Positions 8,131 through 16,472 of a stretch of 64,000 nucleotides of DNA are shown piece after piece. The notes under the pieces are model-generated. The model did no database searches, was not told the origin of the DNA, and was given only the letters and a program-made list of their open reading frames with translations. The DNA comes from Dehalococcoidia bacterium (lineage in GTDB: Bacteria > Chloroflexota > Dehalococcoidia > GIF9 > AB-539-J10), in assembly GCA_016930935.1 (NCBI GenBank), contig JAFGFT010000075.1, positions 1 to 64,000 of the forward strand, read 5' to 3'. Position numbers and translations under genes: made by a program. Every line of letters starts with the position of its first letter. Positions within the stretch are counted from its first letter, which is position 1.

Positions 8131-9186
8131 TCATCGGGAATAGGAACCCAGCACGACAGAGACCTCCATGCGAGTTCCATCACGGTAGATGACAAGGTCC
8201 ACCGATTCGCCGACCTCTTTTGACCATAGCACGGCGACAAGCTGAGTTACGGAGAATATCTCTTCACCGTCGGCACTCACCACAACATCGTTCTCCCGGA
8301 GGCCTGCCGCTGAGGCAGGTCCTCCCTCAGCAATCTCATACAAGCGTACGCCAACTCTGAGCGACAAACACTCCGCACAGACAACCTCAGGAGTGAGTTC
8401 CCCGAGGTTTGCCCCGAGATAGGCACGCCGCACCTCACCATACTGCACGAGGTCCTCGTACACACGTCGCGCCGTGCGCACGTTGATGGCATACCCGACG
8501 CTCTGCGCCTCAGGGTTTCCAGCACTATTGATACCCACAACCTCGCCATCCAGATTCACCAGTGGACCGCCGCTGTTCCCCGGATTGATGGCAGCATCCG
8601 TCTGAATTGCGTCATAGTATGGAATCGAACCGATGAAGAACGCACGCCCAAGGCTGCTCACGATTCCCGCCGTCACGGTCGCGCCTCCCCGGTCAGGAGA
8701 CAGGCCGAAAGGATGACCGAGGGCCACGACCCAATCACCGATTCTGAGCTTCGAAGGGTCTGCGAACACGGCGGCAGGAAGACCTGTCGCGTCGAGTTTC
8801 ACCACTGCAAGGTCCAGAAGCTCATCCACCCAGAAGTCCTCCACGAGAACAGTGGACCGGTCTTGAAGCGTCACATCGATGGACGTGGCACCCTCAAGCA
8901 CGTGTCTGTTGGTCAAGACGTAGCCGTCCTCGGACATGATGACACCTGAACCGGACGCCAGGGCAATCCCTTGACCGCTGACCGGTATCTCAACGAGGAA
9001 ATACACCACACTTGGCATCACCTTCTCAACCACGTCGCCGAAGGTGGCAGGTACGGTTGAAACAGGCTGCGTGGCTTCGGGCTCCGTCACACAGGCTGAG
9101 TTCAGCGAGATGATGACGATGAGTAGCGCGGTGACTGCAAGAAGAACCGGCGGTCGACGCACAGAATTGCTCCTATCTTGTCTCAC
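8131..9186 (-). CDS. HtrA/DegP-type serine protease with one PDZ domain, lipoprotein
   Basis: About 351 residues from GTG 9186 (GGAGGT 5 nt upstream). A basic N-terminus and hydrophobic helix end in a lipobox (LNSAC), so it is probably tethered outside the cytoplasmic membrane. The trypsin-like domain has the complete triad: His in VLTNRHVLEG (about residue 94), Asp in DLAVVKLD (about 125) and Ser in INPGNSGGPL (about 205). A single PDZ domain (GGPASAAGLRENDVVVSADG) occupies the last 100 residues. It should act in extracytoplasmic protein quality control. The C-terminus ends 14 nt from the convergent flavoprotein gene. Confidence 0.92.
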   Translation of the reverse strand: MRQDRSNSVRRPPVLLAVTALLIVIISLNSACVTEPEATQPVSTVPATFGDVVEKVMPSVVYFLVEIPVSGQGIALASGSGVIMSEDGYVLTNRHVLEGATSIDVTLQDRSTVLVEDFWVDELLDLAVVKLDATGLPAAVFADPSKLRIGDWVVALGHPFGLSPDRGGATVTAGIVSSLGRAFFIGSIPYYDAIQTDAAINPGNSGGPLVNLDGEVVGINSAGNPEAQSVGYAINVRTARRVYEDLVQYGEVRRAYLGANLGELTPEVVCAECLSLRVGVRLYEIAEGGPASAAGLRENDVVVSADGEEIFSVTQLVAVLWSKEVGESVDLVIYRDGTRMEVSVVLGSYSR

Positions 9187-9257
9187 AACACACCTCCGCC
9201 TCAGTTTACCCGTGGACCACACCCGCGTGACGCAGATACTCAAACCTGGCCCGCCGT

Positions 9258-10367
9258 CTACTTATGCACCATCTCGACCGGGAAGTCCGTGAGAACCTCC
9301 ACACCGCCGTCAGTCACGAGAATCGTGTCCGTGACCCTCGGTCCTCCGACACCTTTCTTGTAGATGGTGGAGAGGAGTATGTCAATCACCATGTCTTTCT
9401 CAATGACGTGGTCGCCTGTCTTGCTGATGATGGGATAGAACTCGGACTGGCGAATACCCACTCCATAGCCGATGACTTCCAGAAACTCCCGACCATAACC
9501 TGCCGCTTCAACGACATCATAGGCTGCCTTGTACACGTCCCGTGCCGGCAACGGAGGCTTCACTGCAGCCATGGCGGCGAGCCGGGTCTCAAGAAGGACA
9601 TCGTAGATATGCTCGGTCTCCAGGTTGACACTGCCGAGGCCGATGGTGCGGCACATCTTGGCTACGTAGCCTTCGAACGTGGCTCCGAGATGAATAACGA
9701 TGGCCTGGTTGTTGCCGATGACGGTCTCACCTGCATACGGATGGGTGAGCAGTTGGCGCTCTGGCACAAGTACCTGCATGCGGAACGGCGCACCTTGAGA
9801 CCCTGCCTTGCGCATCGCATGTTCGGCCTCAGCCACGACTTCGACTTCCTTCAACCCCGGACGGACAGTCTCAAACGCCGCCCTCATTCCTTCCACAACG
9901 ATGGAGCCGGCCCTGCGCATGCGCGCAATCTCGTCCGCATCCTTGACTGAGCGAACGACATATCCGGCCGTTGCGATGCTGACGAATTCCGCCTTCGGCA
10001 ATCCGGTGCGCAAGGCATCGTACACGCTGAATTCCACAAAGTACTTGCCGAAGCCAATTCGGGGACTCTCGTACCCCATCGACTTGATGACCTCCACGGT
10101 CCTGGCACCAAGGTTCGTCGCAGGGAACGGATAGCCCACCACGTGTTCACAGGGCACTCGTGACCTGACAAACTCGGCATCAAGCCACAGCGAGACGATG
10201 TGAGGCTCTCCCTCAACGGGAATAACGATTGACATACACTCAAAATCAGTGATGCCGGTGAAATAGATGAGGTTATTGCGGTCAGCAAAGAGGGCGATGT
10301 CAACTCCCTGTTTCTTCAACTCGCCCTGCATTCGCCATATTCGCCGTAGGTAGGTTTCTCTGTTCAT
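9258..10367 (-). CDS. M24-fold (creatinase/aminopeptidase P-like) hydrolase lacking the metal ligands
   Basis: About 369 residues from ATG 10367, with GAGGAGG nearby. The N-terminal creatinase domain (FADRNNLIYFTGITDFE) and the C-terminal pita-bread domain are both recognisable. In metal-dependent M24 enzymes five ligands (Asp, Asp, His, Glu, Glu) are conserved. Here the corresponding segments read VIHLGA, VAKMCRT, GYGVGIRQ, IDILLST and RVTDT, so all five are replaced. Creatinase itself is a metal-free member, and its catalytic histidine region (AHNP) corresponds to LLTHPYAGE here. The protein is therefore probably a creatinase-like amidino/amide hydrolase rather than a peptidase, or a non-catalytic homologue. 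It is divergent from the IclR regulator, its likely controller. Confidence 0.82.
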   Translation of the reverse strand: MNRETYLRRIWRMQGELKKQGVDIALFADRNNLIYFTGITDFECMSIVIPVEGEPHIVSLWLDAEFVRSRVPCEHVVGYPFPATNLGARTVEVIKSMGYESPRIGFGKYFVEFSVYDALRTGLPKAEFVSIATAGYVVRSVKDADEIARMRRAGSIVVEGMRAAFETVRPGLKEVEVVAEAEHAMRKAGSQGAPFRMQVLVPERQLLTHPYAGETVIGNNQAIVIHLGATFEGYVAKMCRTIGLGSVNLETEHIYDVLLETRLAAMAAVKPPLPARDVYKAAYDVVEAAGYGREFLEVIGYGVGIRQSEFYPIISKTGDHVIEKDMVIDILLSTIYKKGVGGPRVTDTILVTDGGVEVLTDFPVEMVHK

Positions 10368-10497
10368 AATTGCCTCCTCGGTCAAATCGCTTGGGAGAGG
10401 GGCGCAGCACACTACCATCTCCCCTATTCCATAATATCCCATCGCGCCAGTAGGACGAAAGCCGAAGAAGTTCGCCGAAGGCGATGCGTCAAACCCC

Positions 10498-10526
10498 TTG
10501 ACACCGCATAATCGATATGCTAATTT
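10498..10526 (+). promoter_or_regulatory. Sigma70-type promoter of the IclR gene
   Basis: TTGACA at 10498-10503, a 17-nt spacer and TAATTT at 10521-10526. The predicted transcription start is near 10533, about 30 nt before the ATG at 10564. Confidence 0.65.
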
Positions 10527-10527
10527 C

Positions 10528-10559
10528 GAAAGTACTTCCCACCCTCCGGAATAGCTTCC
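10528..10559. promoter_or_regulatory. Two operator-like palindromes 20 bp apart, probable IclR autoregulatory site
   Basis: GAAAGTACTTCC (10528-10539) and GGAATAGCTTCC (10548-10559) are related partial palindromes spaced exactly 20 bp, two helical turns. They fit the GGAA-N4-TTCC core often bound by IclR-family regulators. They overlap the predicted transcription start of the iclR-type gene, which is the position expected for autorepression. The assignment is from pattern only. Confidence 0.45.
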
Positions 10560-10563
10560 CACT

Positions 10564-11418
10564 ATGCGGAAAACAGGGTCGGTTCAGTCAGTAGCCAAGA
10601 CGCTTGTTCTGCTCAGGGCGTTCACGCCAGAAGAGCCAGCGCTAGGGCTTAGCCAACTCGCCAGAAAGGTGCAGTTGCCTGTGTCCACTGTTCACCGCCT
10701 GCTCAAAGTACTCGTCGAGGGCGGCATGCTGAGTCGAGACGACAGCGGCCGATACAGCGTTGGGCCAGAACTCTACGCGATAGGAACTCTCTACCTGCAC
10801 TCAACAGACATCTGCGGCGTTTCCCAGCCGATTCTGAAGTTGTTGAATGACCTCACGAGCGAGTCCATCAATGTATCCATTCCTGCCAAGGGCAACGTGG
10901 TGCTGATCATGAAGGAGGAATCGAAACACGCTTTTCGCGTTGCCCAGCAGGTCGGATCTGTGTATCCCGCGTACGCATCATCCATGGGCATGATCCTGCT
11001 GAGTGAACTCACGGAATCTCAACTGGACACGCTCTTTCCCGAGGACAGACTGCAACCTCTCACCAAACGTACCATCGCAAGCAAGGCACAACTCAAGCAA
11101 GAATTGGAGCTTGTGAGAGAGAAAGCTGTTGCCGTCGACGTGGAGGGCAGCTACATGGGAGTCGTATGTGTCGCGGCGGCGATACGTGACGCAAGTGGCA
11201 AGGCAGTTGCAGCCATCAGCATTTCGGGCCCGTTGGTCCGAATGCAGCCTCTACTCCACAGTCGGTTCGCGCCCTTGGTCAAGCTGGGAGCTCAAGCAAT
11301 CAGCTCCCGCCTTGGTTATCAGAGCCAGGAGGTTCCGAGGCCAAGCGTGGAAACCATTGAGGCTCTGTGGAATGGGGAGGCACCGACGTCCATGGTAGTA
11401 CAAGAGGTCAACGCATGA
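10564..11418 (+). CDS. IclR-family transcriptional regulator
   Basis: 284 residues from ATG 10564. The N-terminal winged helix-turn-helix is clear (SVAKTLVLLRAF, LGLSQLARKVQLPVSTVHRLLKVL, GRYSVGPELY), followed by the GAF-like effector-binding domain (about residues 75-250). That domain contains GSVYPAYASSMGMILLSEL and AAAIRDASGKAVAAISISGP. Such proteins sense small aromatic or carboxylic acids and usually control adjacent catabolic genes. Here it sits between the divergent M24 hydrolase and the downstream cassette at 11.6-18.2 kb, so it may control both. A terminator-like hairpin follows it. Confidence 0.92.
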   Translation: MRKTGSVQSVAKTLVLLRAFTPEEPALGLSQLARKVQLPVSTVHRLLKVLVEGGMLSRDDSGRYSVGPELYAIGTLYLHSTDICGVSQPILKLLNDLTSESINVSIPAKGNVVLIMKEESKHAFRVAQQVGSVYPAYASSMGMILLSELTESQLDTLFPEDRLQPLTKRTIASKAQLKQELELVREKAVAVDVEGSYMGVVCVAAAIRDASGKAVAAISISGPLVRMQPLLHSRFAPLVKLGAQAISSRLGYQSQEVPRPSVETIEALWNGEAPTSMVVQEVNA

Positions 11419-11496
11419 AGCAGTACGGTTTCATCCGTGGTGGCGCGATGGAGGAAGCAGCTGGCACCCAATCCGGCTGGGGAAGGACGGCCGACG

Positions 11497-11526
11497 TGAG
11501 TCTCCGATGGAGACTCAGCGCCTTTT
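11497..11526 (+). terminator. Terminator-like hairpin after the IclR gene
   Basis: TGAGTCTCC, a GAT loop and GGAGACTCA form a perfect 9-bp stem, followed by GCGCCTTTT. It would separate the regulator transcript from the metabolic cassette. Confidence 0.55.
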
Positions 11527-11650
11527 CGGGACTTCTCAGGAGTACGCACCTCACCCTTTGACGCTCCGCTTAAATTGGCTGAAGGCTCCGATCATACTGT
11601 TGAGTATTTGAGGATCGGCGCAGCGATAAATAGTGGAAGGAGGTGACAAC

Positions 11651-12259
11651 TTGCGAATAATCACAACGCAAGCAGTTGTCGATCCGGAAACCTGTATAGG
11701 TTGCCGGACCTGCGAGAAAGTGTGTCCCACAGAGTCGATCAAGGTAGGCGACGACAAGAAGGCCACGGTGAACCTGGAAACATGCACGGGGTGCGGCAAC
11801 TGTGAGAGCAGGTGTCCAACTTTCGCCATCAAACTCGTGGCACTGAAGGAAAAGAAGGTCATAGGCGTTGACTATACGAAGGCGCCTCAAGACCAGATAG
11901 CGGCGCTCTGCAAGAAGGCGCAGTTCCATCCGGAAGCCGTGCTCTGCTACTGCACCGGCACGCGGGCACGCGAGGTCGCGGCATGCATCCTGCTTGGAGC
12001 CAGGACACCGGAAGAGATCTCCCGGCAGACAGGCATCCGGACCGGATGCTCGGTCGAGTGCATACAGCCCATCCTGCGCCTGCTCACCGCGGCAGGCGTT
12101 GAGCTTGGCAAGGCACCCGGCTGGCAATGGTATGGCCTGACACCAACAAACTGGGACCTTCCCAACGACGTCGTCAAGAACCCCGACCACAAGAAGTTCT
12201 ATTTTGAGGCCGACAGGAAGATCATGGAGCAGGTGACCGACGCGAAAGGAGGTGAATAG
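11651..12259 (+). CDS. Ferredoxin-type protein: two 4Fe-4S motifs fused to a BFD-like [2Fe-2S] domain
   Basis: About 202 residues from TTG 11651, which is preceded by AAGGAGGTGA at ideal spacing. Residues about 15-65 carry two CxxCxxCxxxCP motifs (CIGCRTCEKVCP and CTGCGNCESRCP). They are followed by a bacterioferritin-associated-ferredoxin-like domain: CYCTGTRAREVAACILLGA, then a GCSVEC cysteine pair. It should be a soluble electron carrier or the small subunit of an oxidoreductase. It overlaps the next gene by 1 nt (TAGTG), implying translational coupling with the 477-residue protein. The fusion of these two cluster types in one small protein is uncommon. Confidence 0.8.
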   Translation: MRIITTQAVVDPETCIGCRTCEKVCPTESIKVGDDKKATVNLETCTGCGNCESRCPTFAIKLVALKEKKVIGVDYTKAPQDQIAALCKKAQFHPEAVLCYCTGTRAREVAACILLGARTPEEISRQTGIRTGCSVECIQPILRLLTAAGVELGKAPGWQWYGLTPTNWDLPNDVVKNPDHKKFYFEADRKIMEQVTDAKGGE

Positions 12260-13692
12260 TGGCTGTCAAGTTTGAAAAGGCCCTGCCTCCCATGGCTCCG
12301 CGTGAGTCCGCCTACGGCGTACCCACGAGTTGTGTCAAGGACAGGGCCGCCAACCTTCCCGGAATGGCATTCGTGAAAATGACGGACCTCTTCCCCGACT
12401 CACCCCCTGTCTTCTGGCCGCCCGAAAACCCGAAAGAGATGGACAGGGCTACCAGGGAAGCGCTCAAGAACGTCAATATGGCCATGATCAAGCCGGGTGA
12501 TTCGGTGAATCTGTTGGCATCGCACCACGGCTGGACCATCCTCGGGGGTGGGCCGTACACCCAGATGCTGAAGACCATTAAAGACGTTATCCAGGAGCGG
12601 ACGGGCTGTACAGACATCCGGTTGCGCGCGGGCGTTGGTCTGCGCTTCCGCGAGACCGAGGAGTACATCAAGCGCTTCGGCCTCGATGAATACTTCGGAA
12701 AGGGCAAGGCCCGCGGCATCGCACCGATCGATGAAGGCATCGCAATTGAGACCGAGATAGGCACGATGTACGGACTCAAGCGGGCCTATGACGCAACATG
12801 GATAGTCCACACCCACAACAGTGACGTGCGCGAGATACATTTCCACCGCCATGTTGACAGGGCAGTGAAGCCATTCTCGATGTCGTACGCCCGTATCGAG
12901 AGCAGGTCGACGTACCATCACAACCTTGGTCCCCGTGGCGCCAACTTCGCCGCCCGCGCGATATTCAACTCCAAGTTCGTCCAGGACAAGTGGACGTTTG
13001 CGTGCTTCTTCAAGCCGACTCCCGCCGGCATTGTGGGCGTCACGGCGAACAACGACCTCTATGAGTTGAACCGTGAGGTCACCAGGATGAACATGGGTAC
13101 GTACGGCAAGATTATGACCCTGCTGGGCAGGATTGAGACCGCGATTGCGGTACTCGACTTCGCCTGCCCTGTTCCCTACGTTTTCTCCGGCGGCGTCATA
13201 TATGGCAACTTCACCAGCGCCAACATAGACCTGCTGGACCTCGAACAGCCACTACCGTCCTATACGTGGTACACCGAATCGTACTACGGTGCGAACGAGA
13301 AGCCACTCATCCCCGGCATCCCTCCCATCAATCCCGCCATCAAGGTGTGCGTGGTTAACTACGCGTGGGTCGGATATCCGTCCGTATTCTGGGCGAAGCA
13401 CACACCAACGATTATCGTGGGAGAAGACCACGCAAGACTGTTCCGGGAAGACTCTCAGAACATCGAATTCCCAGACTACGCGAAGGAGGTGGTACCAGAT
13501 CTGAAGACAGCCATGGAACATGCTTACGCTTTGGCCAAGACAGACAAGGTAATCCTGTTCGACGGTGCTGCCGGCGGCATCAATTGCAGCCAGTCGCTGG
13601 CAGAGGAGCTCATGGCGAAGGCTCCTGCGGTAAGTAAGGAGGTGGATGAGGTGCTCATGCCCAAGTGGCTGAAGCAACGGGGATTGGCCTAG
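12259..13692 (+). CDS. Conserved protein, possibly a distant LarA-like (DUF2088) enzyme
   Basis: 477 residues from GTG 12259 (GGAGGTGAATA upstream). I do not recognise it with certainty. Its order of segments parallels the LarA-like protein of the same cluster: a strand-helix start (PGDSVNLLASHHGW), a helix and strand with AGVGLRFRETEEYIKRFG (compare ANGKVPPLSDDEIRNRVG), then GLKRAYDATWIVHTHNSDVR (compare KEITEADAVITISTTQAT). It is unusually rich in histidine (HHGW, HTHN, HFHRHVD, TYHHN), as would suit a metal or nickel-pincer site. A C-terminal segment IILFDGAAGGINCSQSL is well formed. It is translationally coupled to the Fe-S protein, suggesting a two-subunit redox or racemase/epimerase enzyme. 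Confidence 0.5.
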   Translation: MAVKFEKALPPMAPRESAYGVPTSCVKDRAANLPGMAFVKMTDLFPDSPPVFWPPENPKEMDRATREALKNVNMAMIKPGDSVNLLASHHGWTILGGGPYTQMLKTIKDVIQERTGCTDIRLRAGVGLRFRETEEYIKRFGLDEYFGKGKARGIAPIDEGIAIETEIGTMYGLKRAYDATWIVHTHNSDVREIHFHRHVDRAVKPFSMSYARIESRSTYHHNLGPRGANFAARAIFNSKFVQDKWTFACFFKPTPAGIVGVTANNDLYELNREVTRMNMGTYGKIMTLLGRIETAIAVLDFACPVPYVFSGGVIYGNFTSANIDLLDLEQPLPSYTWYTESYYGANEKPLIPGIPPINPAIKVCVVNYAWVGYPSVFWAKHTPTIIVGEDHARLFREDSQNIEFPDYAKEVVPDLKTAMEHAYALAKTDKVILFDGAAGGINCSQSLAEELMAKAPAVSKEVDEVLMPKWLKQRGLA

Positions 13693-13737
13693 GCGCACCG
13701 GAGTTCCGCTGCAAATCAAGACCGAAAGGAGACTTGC

Positions 13738-14970
13738 ATGAACCTGATTGAAAAGGGTCCCGGATATGCGAGTGGCTTGCGAGACTTTGGCAAGTACTTC
13801 ACTCCGGGCACAGTTGGGGCAGGCATCATTGCCGCCATCATGGGTTGTACCGGCCCGGCACTCCTAATCATTACTGCAGGTCAGGACGCGGGCCTCGAAA
13901 TGGGCACGATTGAGTCCTGGCTGTTCTCCGTGTACTTCTTCGGCGGCCTCATCACAATCATCCTGGCCCTCTACTACAAACAGTCGATATGCGGTGCATG
14001 GTCCATCCCCGGGGTCGCACTTGTTGCGGCGGCGCTCGCTGAATTCAGCTTCAACGAGATTGTGTTCGCGTACATTCTCGCGGGCGTCATCGTCCTCGTT
14101 ATCGGCTTCACGGGACTGGTCAGGAAAGTGATGATGTGGATTCCGAGGGCCGTGGTCATGGGAATGGTTGCAGGCGCTCTCTTCCGATTCGGCCTGAATA
14201 TCTTCCCCAATACCGTGGCGTTGCCTGCAATGGCACTGCCGATGATTGCCATCTGGGTACTGTTCACCCTCTACCGCACGAAGCTACACGTTCCCGGCGT
14301 ACTCATGGCTCTCATCCTCGGCATCATCATCGCCATCGCCATGGGACTGTCAGACTTCTCCAACGTGACGCTGAGCTTGGCGAAGCCACAGATATTCACG
14401 CCTGAAGTCAGTGCCGGTGCGATAATCGGACTGGCCATACCCCTGGCCATCATTGTCATCACGGCTGAGAACACACAAGCGATGGGTGTACTGATGTCTA
14501 TCGGTAACAATCCGCCGGTAAACGCCATGACGCTCATCAGCGGTGTCGGCGGCATCATCACGGGTTTCTTCGGCGGGCACAACGCCAACATCGCCGGCCC
14601 AATGACCGCCATCACCTCATCGCCTGAGGCCGGACCGGTCGAAGGACGCTACGTCGGCTCAGTCGTCGATGGTGTCCTCTTCGGCGGTTTTGGCATCATC
14701 GCTGCAGCGGCGCTCTCCATCGTGAGCGTGCTACCCAAGGTACTCATCAACGTGGTCGTGGGTCTCACCATGGTCGGCGTGCTCTCAAGCGCACTGACTG
14801 ATGCCTGGCACGGAAAGTTCAAGTACGGCGCGTTCTTCGCCTTCTTCTTCACAGCATCACTGGCGACATGGTTCAAGATTGGCTCGCCATTCTGGGGCTT
14901 GCTGTTCGGCACCATAATGTCCTACATACTTGACAGAGAAGACTGGCAGGAGAGAAAGGCAGCTGGCTAG
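13738..14970 (+). CDS. BenE-type (benzoate/H+ symporter family) permease
   Basis: 410 residues, about eleven or twelve membrane helices, ATG 13738 with AAAGGAG upstream. Features shared with BenE proteins are TGPALLI early in helix 1, SIPGVALVAAALA, TGLVRKVMMWIPRAVVMGMVAGALFRFG, and a later loop with ENTQAMGVLMSIGNNPPVNAMTLISGVGGI. Also shared is FGGHNANIAGPMTAI with SPEAGP. BenE-family carriers move benzoate or related carboxylates with protons. Its position inside the cassette says the pathway substrate is imported; the substrate itself is unknown and is probably an organic acid. Confidence 0.82.
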   Translation: MNLIEKGPGYASGLRDFGKYFTPGTVGAGIIAAIMGCTGPALLIITAGQDAGLEMGTIESWLFSVYFFGGLITIILALYYKQSICGAWSIPGVALVAAALAEFSFNEIVFAYILAGVIVLVIGFTGLVRKVMMWIPRAVVMGMVAGALFRFGLNIFPNTVALPAMALPMIAIWVLFTLYRTKLHVPGVLMALILGIIIAIAMGLSDFSNVTLSLAKPQIFTPEVSAGAIIGLAIPLAIIVITAENTQAMGVLMSIGNNPPVNAMTLISGVGGIITGFFGGHNANIAGPMTAITSSPEAGPVEGRYVGSVVDGVLFGGFGIIAAAALSIVSVLPKVLINVVVGLTMVGVLSSALTDAWHGKFKYGAFFAFFFTASLATWFKIGSPFWGLLFGTIMSYILDREDWQERKAAG

Positions 14971-15066
14971 TAAGCGCCCAGAAAGCTGCGGAATATATGC
15001 AGAGAAGACCACCAGAATACATTGAGACCCTGGGATTGTCTCGTCTATCTGTCTTTGGCTGACTGG

Positions 15067-15108
15067 CAAGTCGGGCCATGGCCTCTTGAGTTGCTGTGGC
15101 CCGACTTG
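15067..15108 (+). terminator. 12-bp hairpin between the permease and LarA-like genes
   Basis: CAAGTCGGGCCA and its exact complement TGGCCCGACTTG, with an 18-nt loop, followed by TTTGAG. It may act as a terminator or attenuator that uncouples expression of the upstream and downstream halves of the cassette. Confidence 0.5.
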
Positions 15109-15178
15109 TTTGAGTTGCTGACATAGACATGGGAGTGCATGCCTGCCGCTGGCAGGTTCAGGAATGAGGAGGGTTCAT

Positions 15179-16468
15179 ATGAGAGCGAGTATTCCATACG
15201 AGACGGCGGAGGAAAGAGGGGTATTCCTCGAACTGGACATAGCAGAGAAGAACGTTCTCAAGACGTTCGCGCCGAGAGAGCCAGGAGCTATCGAAGACCC
15301 CTGTCAAGCCGTTATGAAAGCTATCGATTCCCCTGTGGCAGGGCGCAGCTTCGAAGAGCTTGTCAGCCAGGGCAAGAAGGTCGTGTTCGTCACCGAGAAC
15401 CAGTTCAGGGCGGCACCGGCAGAATTGGCCCTGCCAGCGCTGGTCGAACGGGCAAGGAACGCGGGAGCATCAGTAAGCGTGGTCATCGCCAATGGCAAGG
15501 TCCCTCCCCTTTCAGATGATGAAATCAGGAATCGCGTGGGAGCGGAGGTAGTCGAAAGCGGTGTTCCCGTCGTCTGCAACGAGGCGGGAAATCCCTCACG
15601 CTATGCATATGTTGGCACGACAGCGGCAGGCACACCTCTCTGGGTGCTCAAGGAAATCACGGAGGCAGACGCCGTTATCACCATCAGTACCACGCAGGCC
15701 ACGCTATGGGGCTACGGAGGTTCGGGGATGGTCATTCCCGGTGTTGCCTCCAACGAGACGATTGAGACCAATCACGTCATGGCGCTCGCGCCGAACTGCA
15801 GACCTGGCAACAACAATTGCAGCATGCAGAAGGACAAGTACGAGGCACTGCAGATGGCACACGTTGCGATGGGCATTAACGTCATCGTGAACAACAGCTG
15901 GGAAGTCATCTACGTGAATGCGGGCAGCCCCGTGGAGTCCCACCGGCGGGCAGTGGAGCACTATGACAGCATCTACCGGTTCGATATCCGCGACATGAAT
16001 GAGAAGGCGGACATAGTCATCACAGGCTCATCCGCCCCCACAGACCATCTTTTCTTTCACACGAACTGGGCGATAGTGAACTGTCTACCCGTGTCGAAGG
16101 AAGGAGCCACCATCATCCAGGCAACACCGTGCCCGGGCTATGGGGACTGGCCGGGATTTGCGTTGATGGACCTCATGAAGGACTTCATGCCACCCTCCGG
16201 GGAGAACCACGAGAAGGCGCTCAGGTCTTTCTTCACGCGGGAACGCGAACTGTGGGCGGGCTGCATCTGGTACCCCCTGTACAAAGCAATGCTCAGCAGG
16301 CAGGTCAAGATTGTCACGATGGAGAAGAACCTTGCCGATGCCCGTGCCACCGGAATCGACGCGGGAGACTCCCTACAGGGAGCATTCCATGCAGCAATGG
16401 AACACCATGGGCCAGGTGCGAAAGTCGCCGTGGTACCATTCGGCCGGTACACCGTTTTCACCGAGTGA
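15179..16468 (+). CDS. LarA-family protein (nickel-pincer lactate racemase-like, DUF2088)
   Basis: About 429 residues; ATG 15179 has GAGGAGG at good spacing. LarA-family features are KKVVFVTENQFRA at the start of the N-terminal domain, GTPLWVLKEITEADAVITI, then YGGSGMVIPGVASNETIETNH (the glycine-rich catalytic loop and NH pair). C-terminal IVITGSSAPTDHLFFHTNWA follows. LarA enzymes racemise or epimerise 2-hydroxyacids with a covalently bound nickel-pincer nucleotide. No larB, larC or larE is visible nearby, so the cofactor would have to be made elsewhere or not used. The lactate specificity is not established, and family members act on many hydroxyacids. Confidence 0.82.
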   Translation: MRASIPYETAEERGVFLELDIAEKNVLKTFAPREPGAIEDPCQAVMKAIDSPVAGRSFEELVSQGKKVVFVTENQFRAAPAELALPALVERARNAGASVSVVIANGKVPPLSDDEIRNRVGAEVVESGVPVVCNEAGNPSRYAYVGTTAAGTPLWVLKEITEADAVITISTTQATLWGYGGSGMVIPGVASNETIETNHVMALAPNCRPGNNNCSMQKDKYEALQMAHVAMGINVIVNNSWEVIYVNAGSPVESHRRAVEHYDSIYRFDIRDMNEKADIVITGSSAPTDHLFFHTNWAIVNCLPVSKEGATIIQATPCPGYGDWPGFALMDLMKDFMPPSGENHEKALRSFFTRERELWAGCIWYPLYKAMLSRQVKIVTMEKNLADARATGIDAGDSLQGAFHAAMEHHGPGAKVAVVPFGRYTVFTE

Positions 16469-16472
16469 AAGA

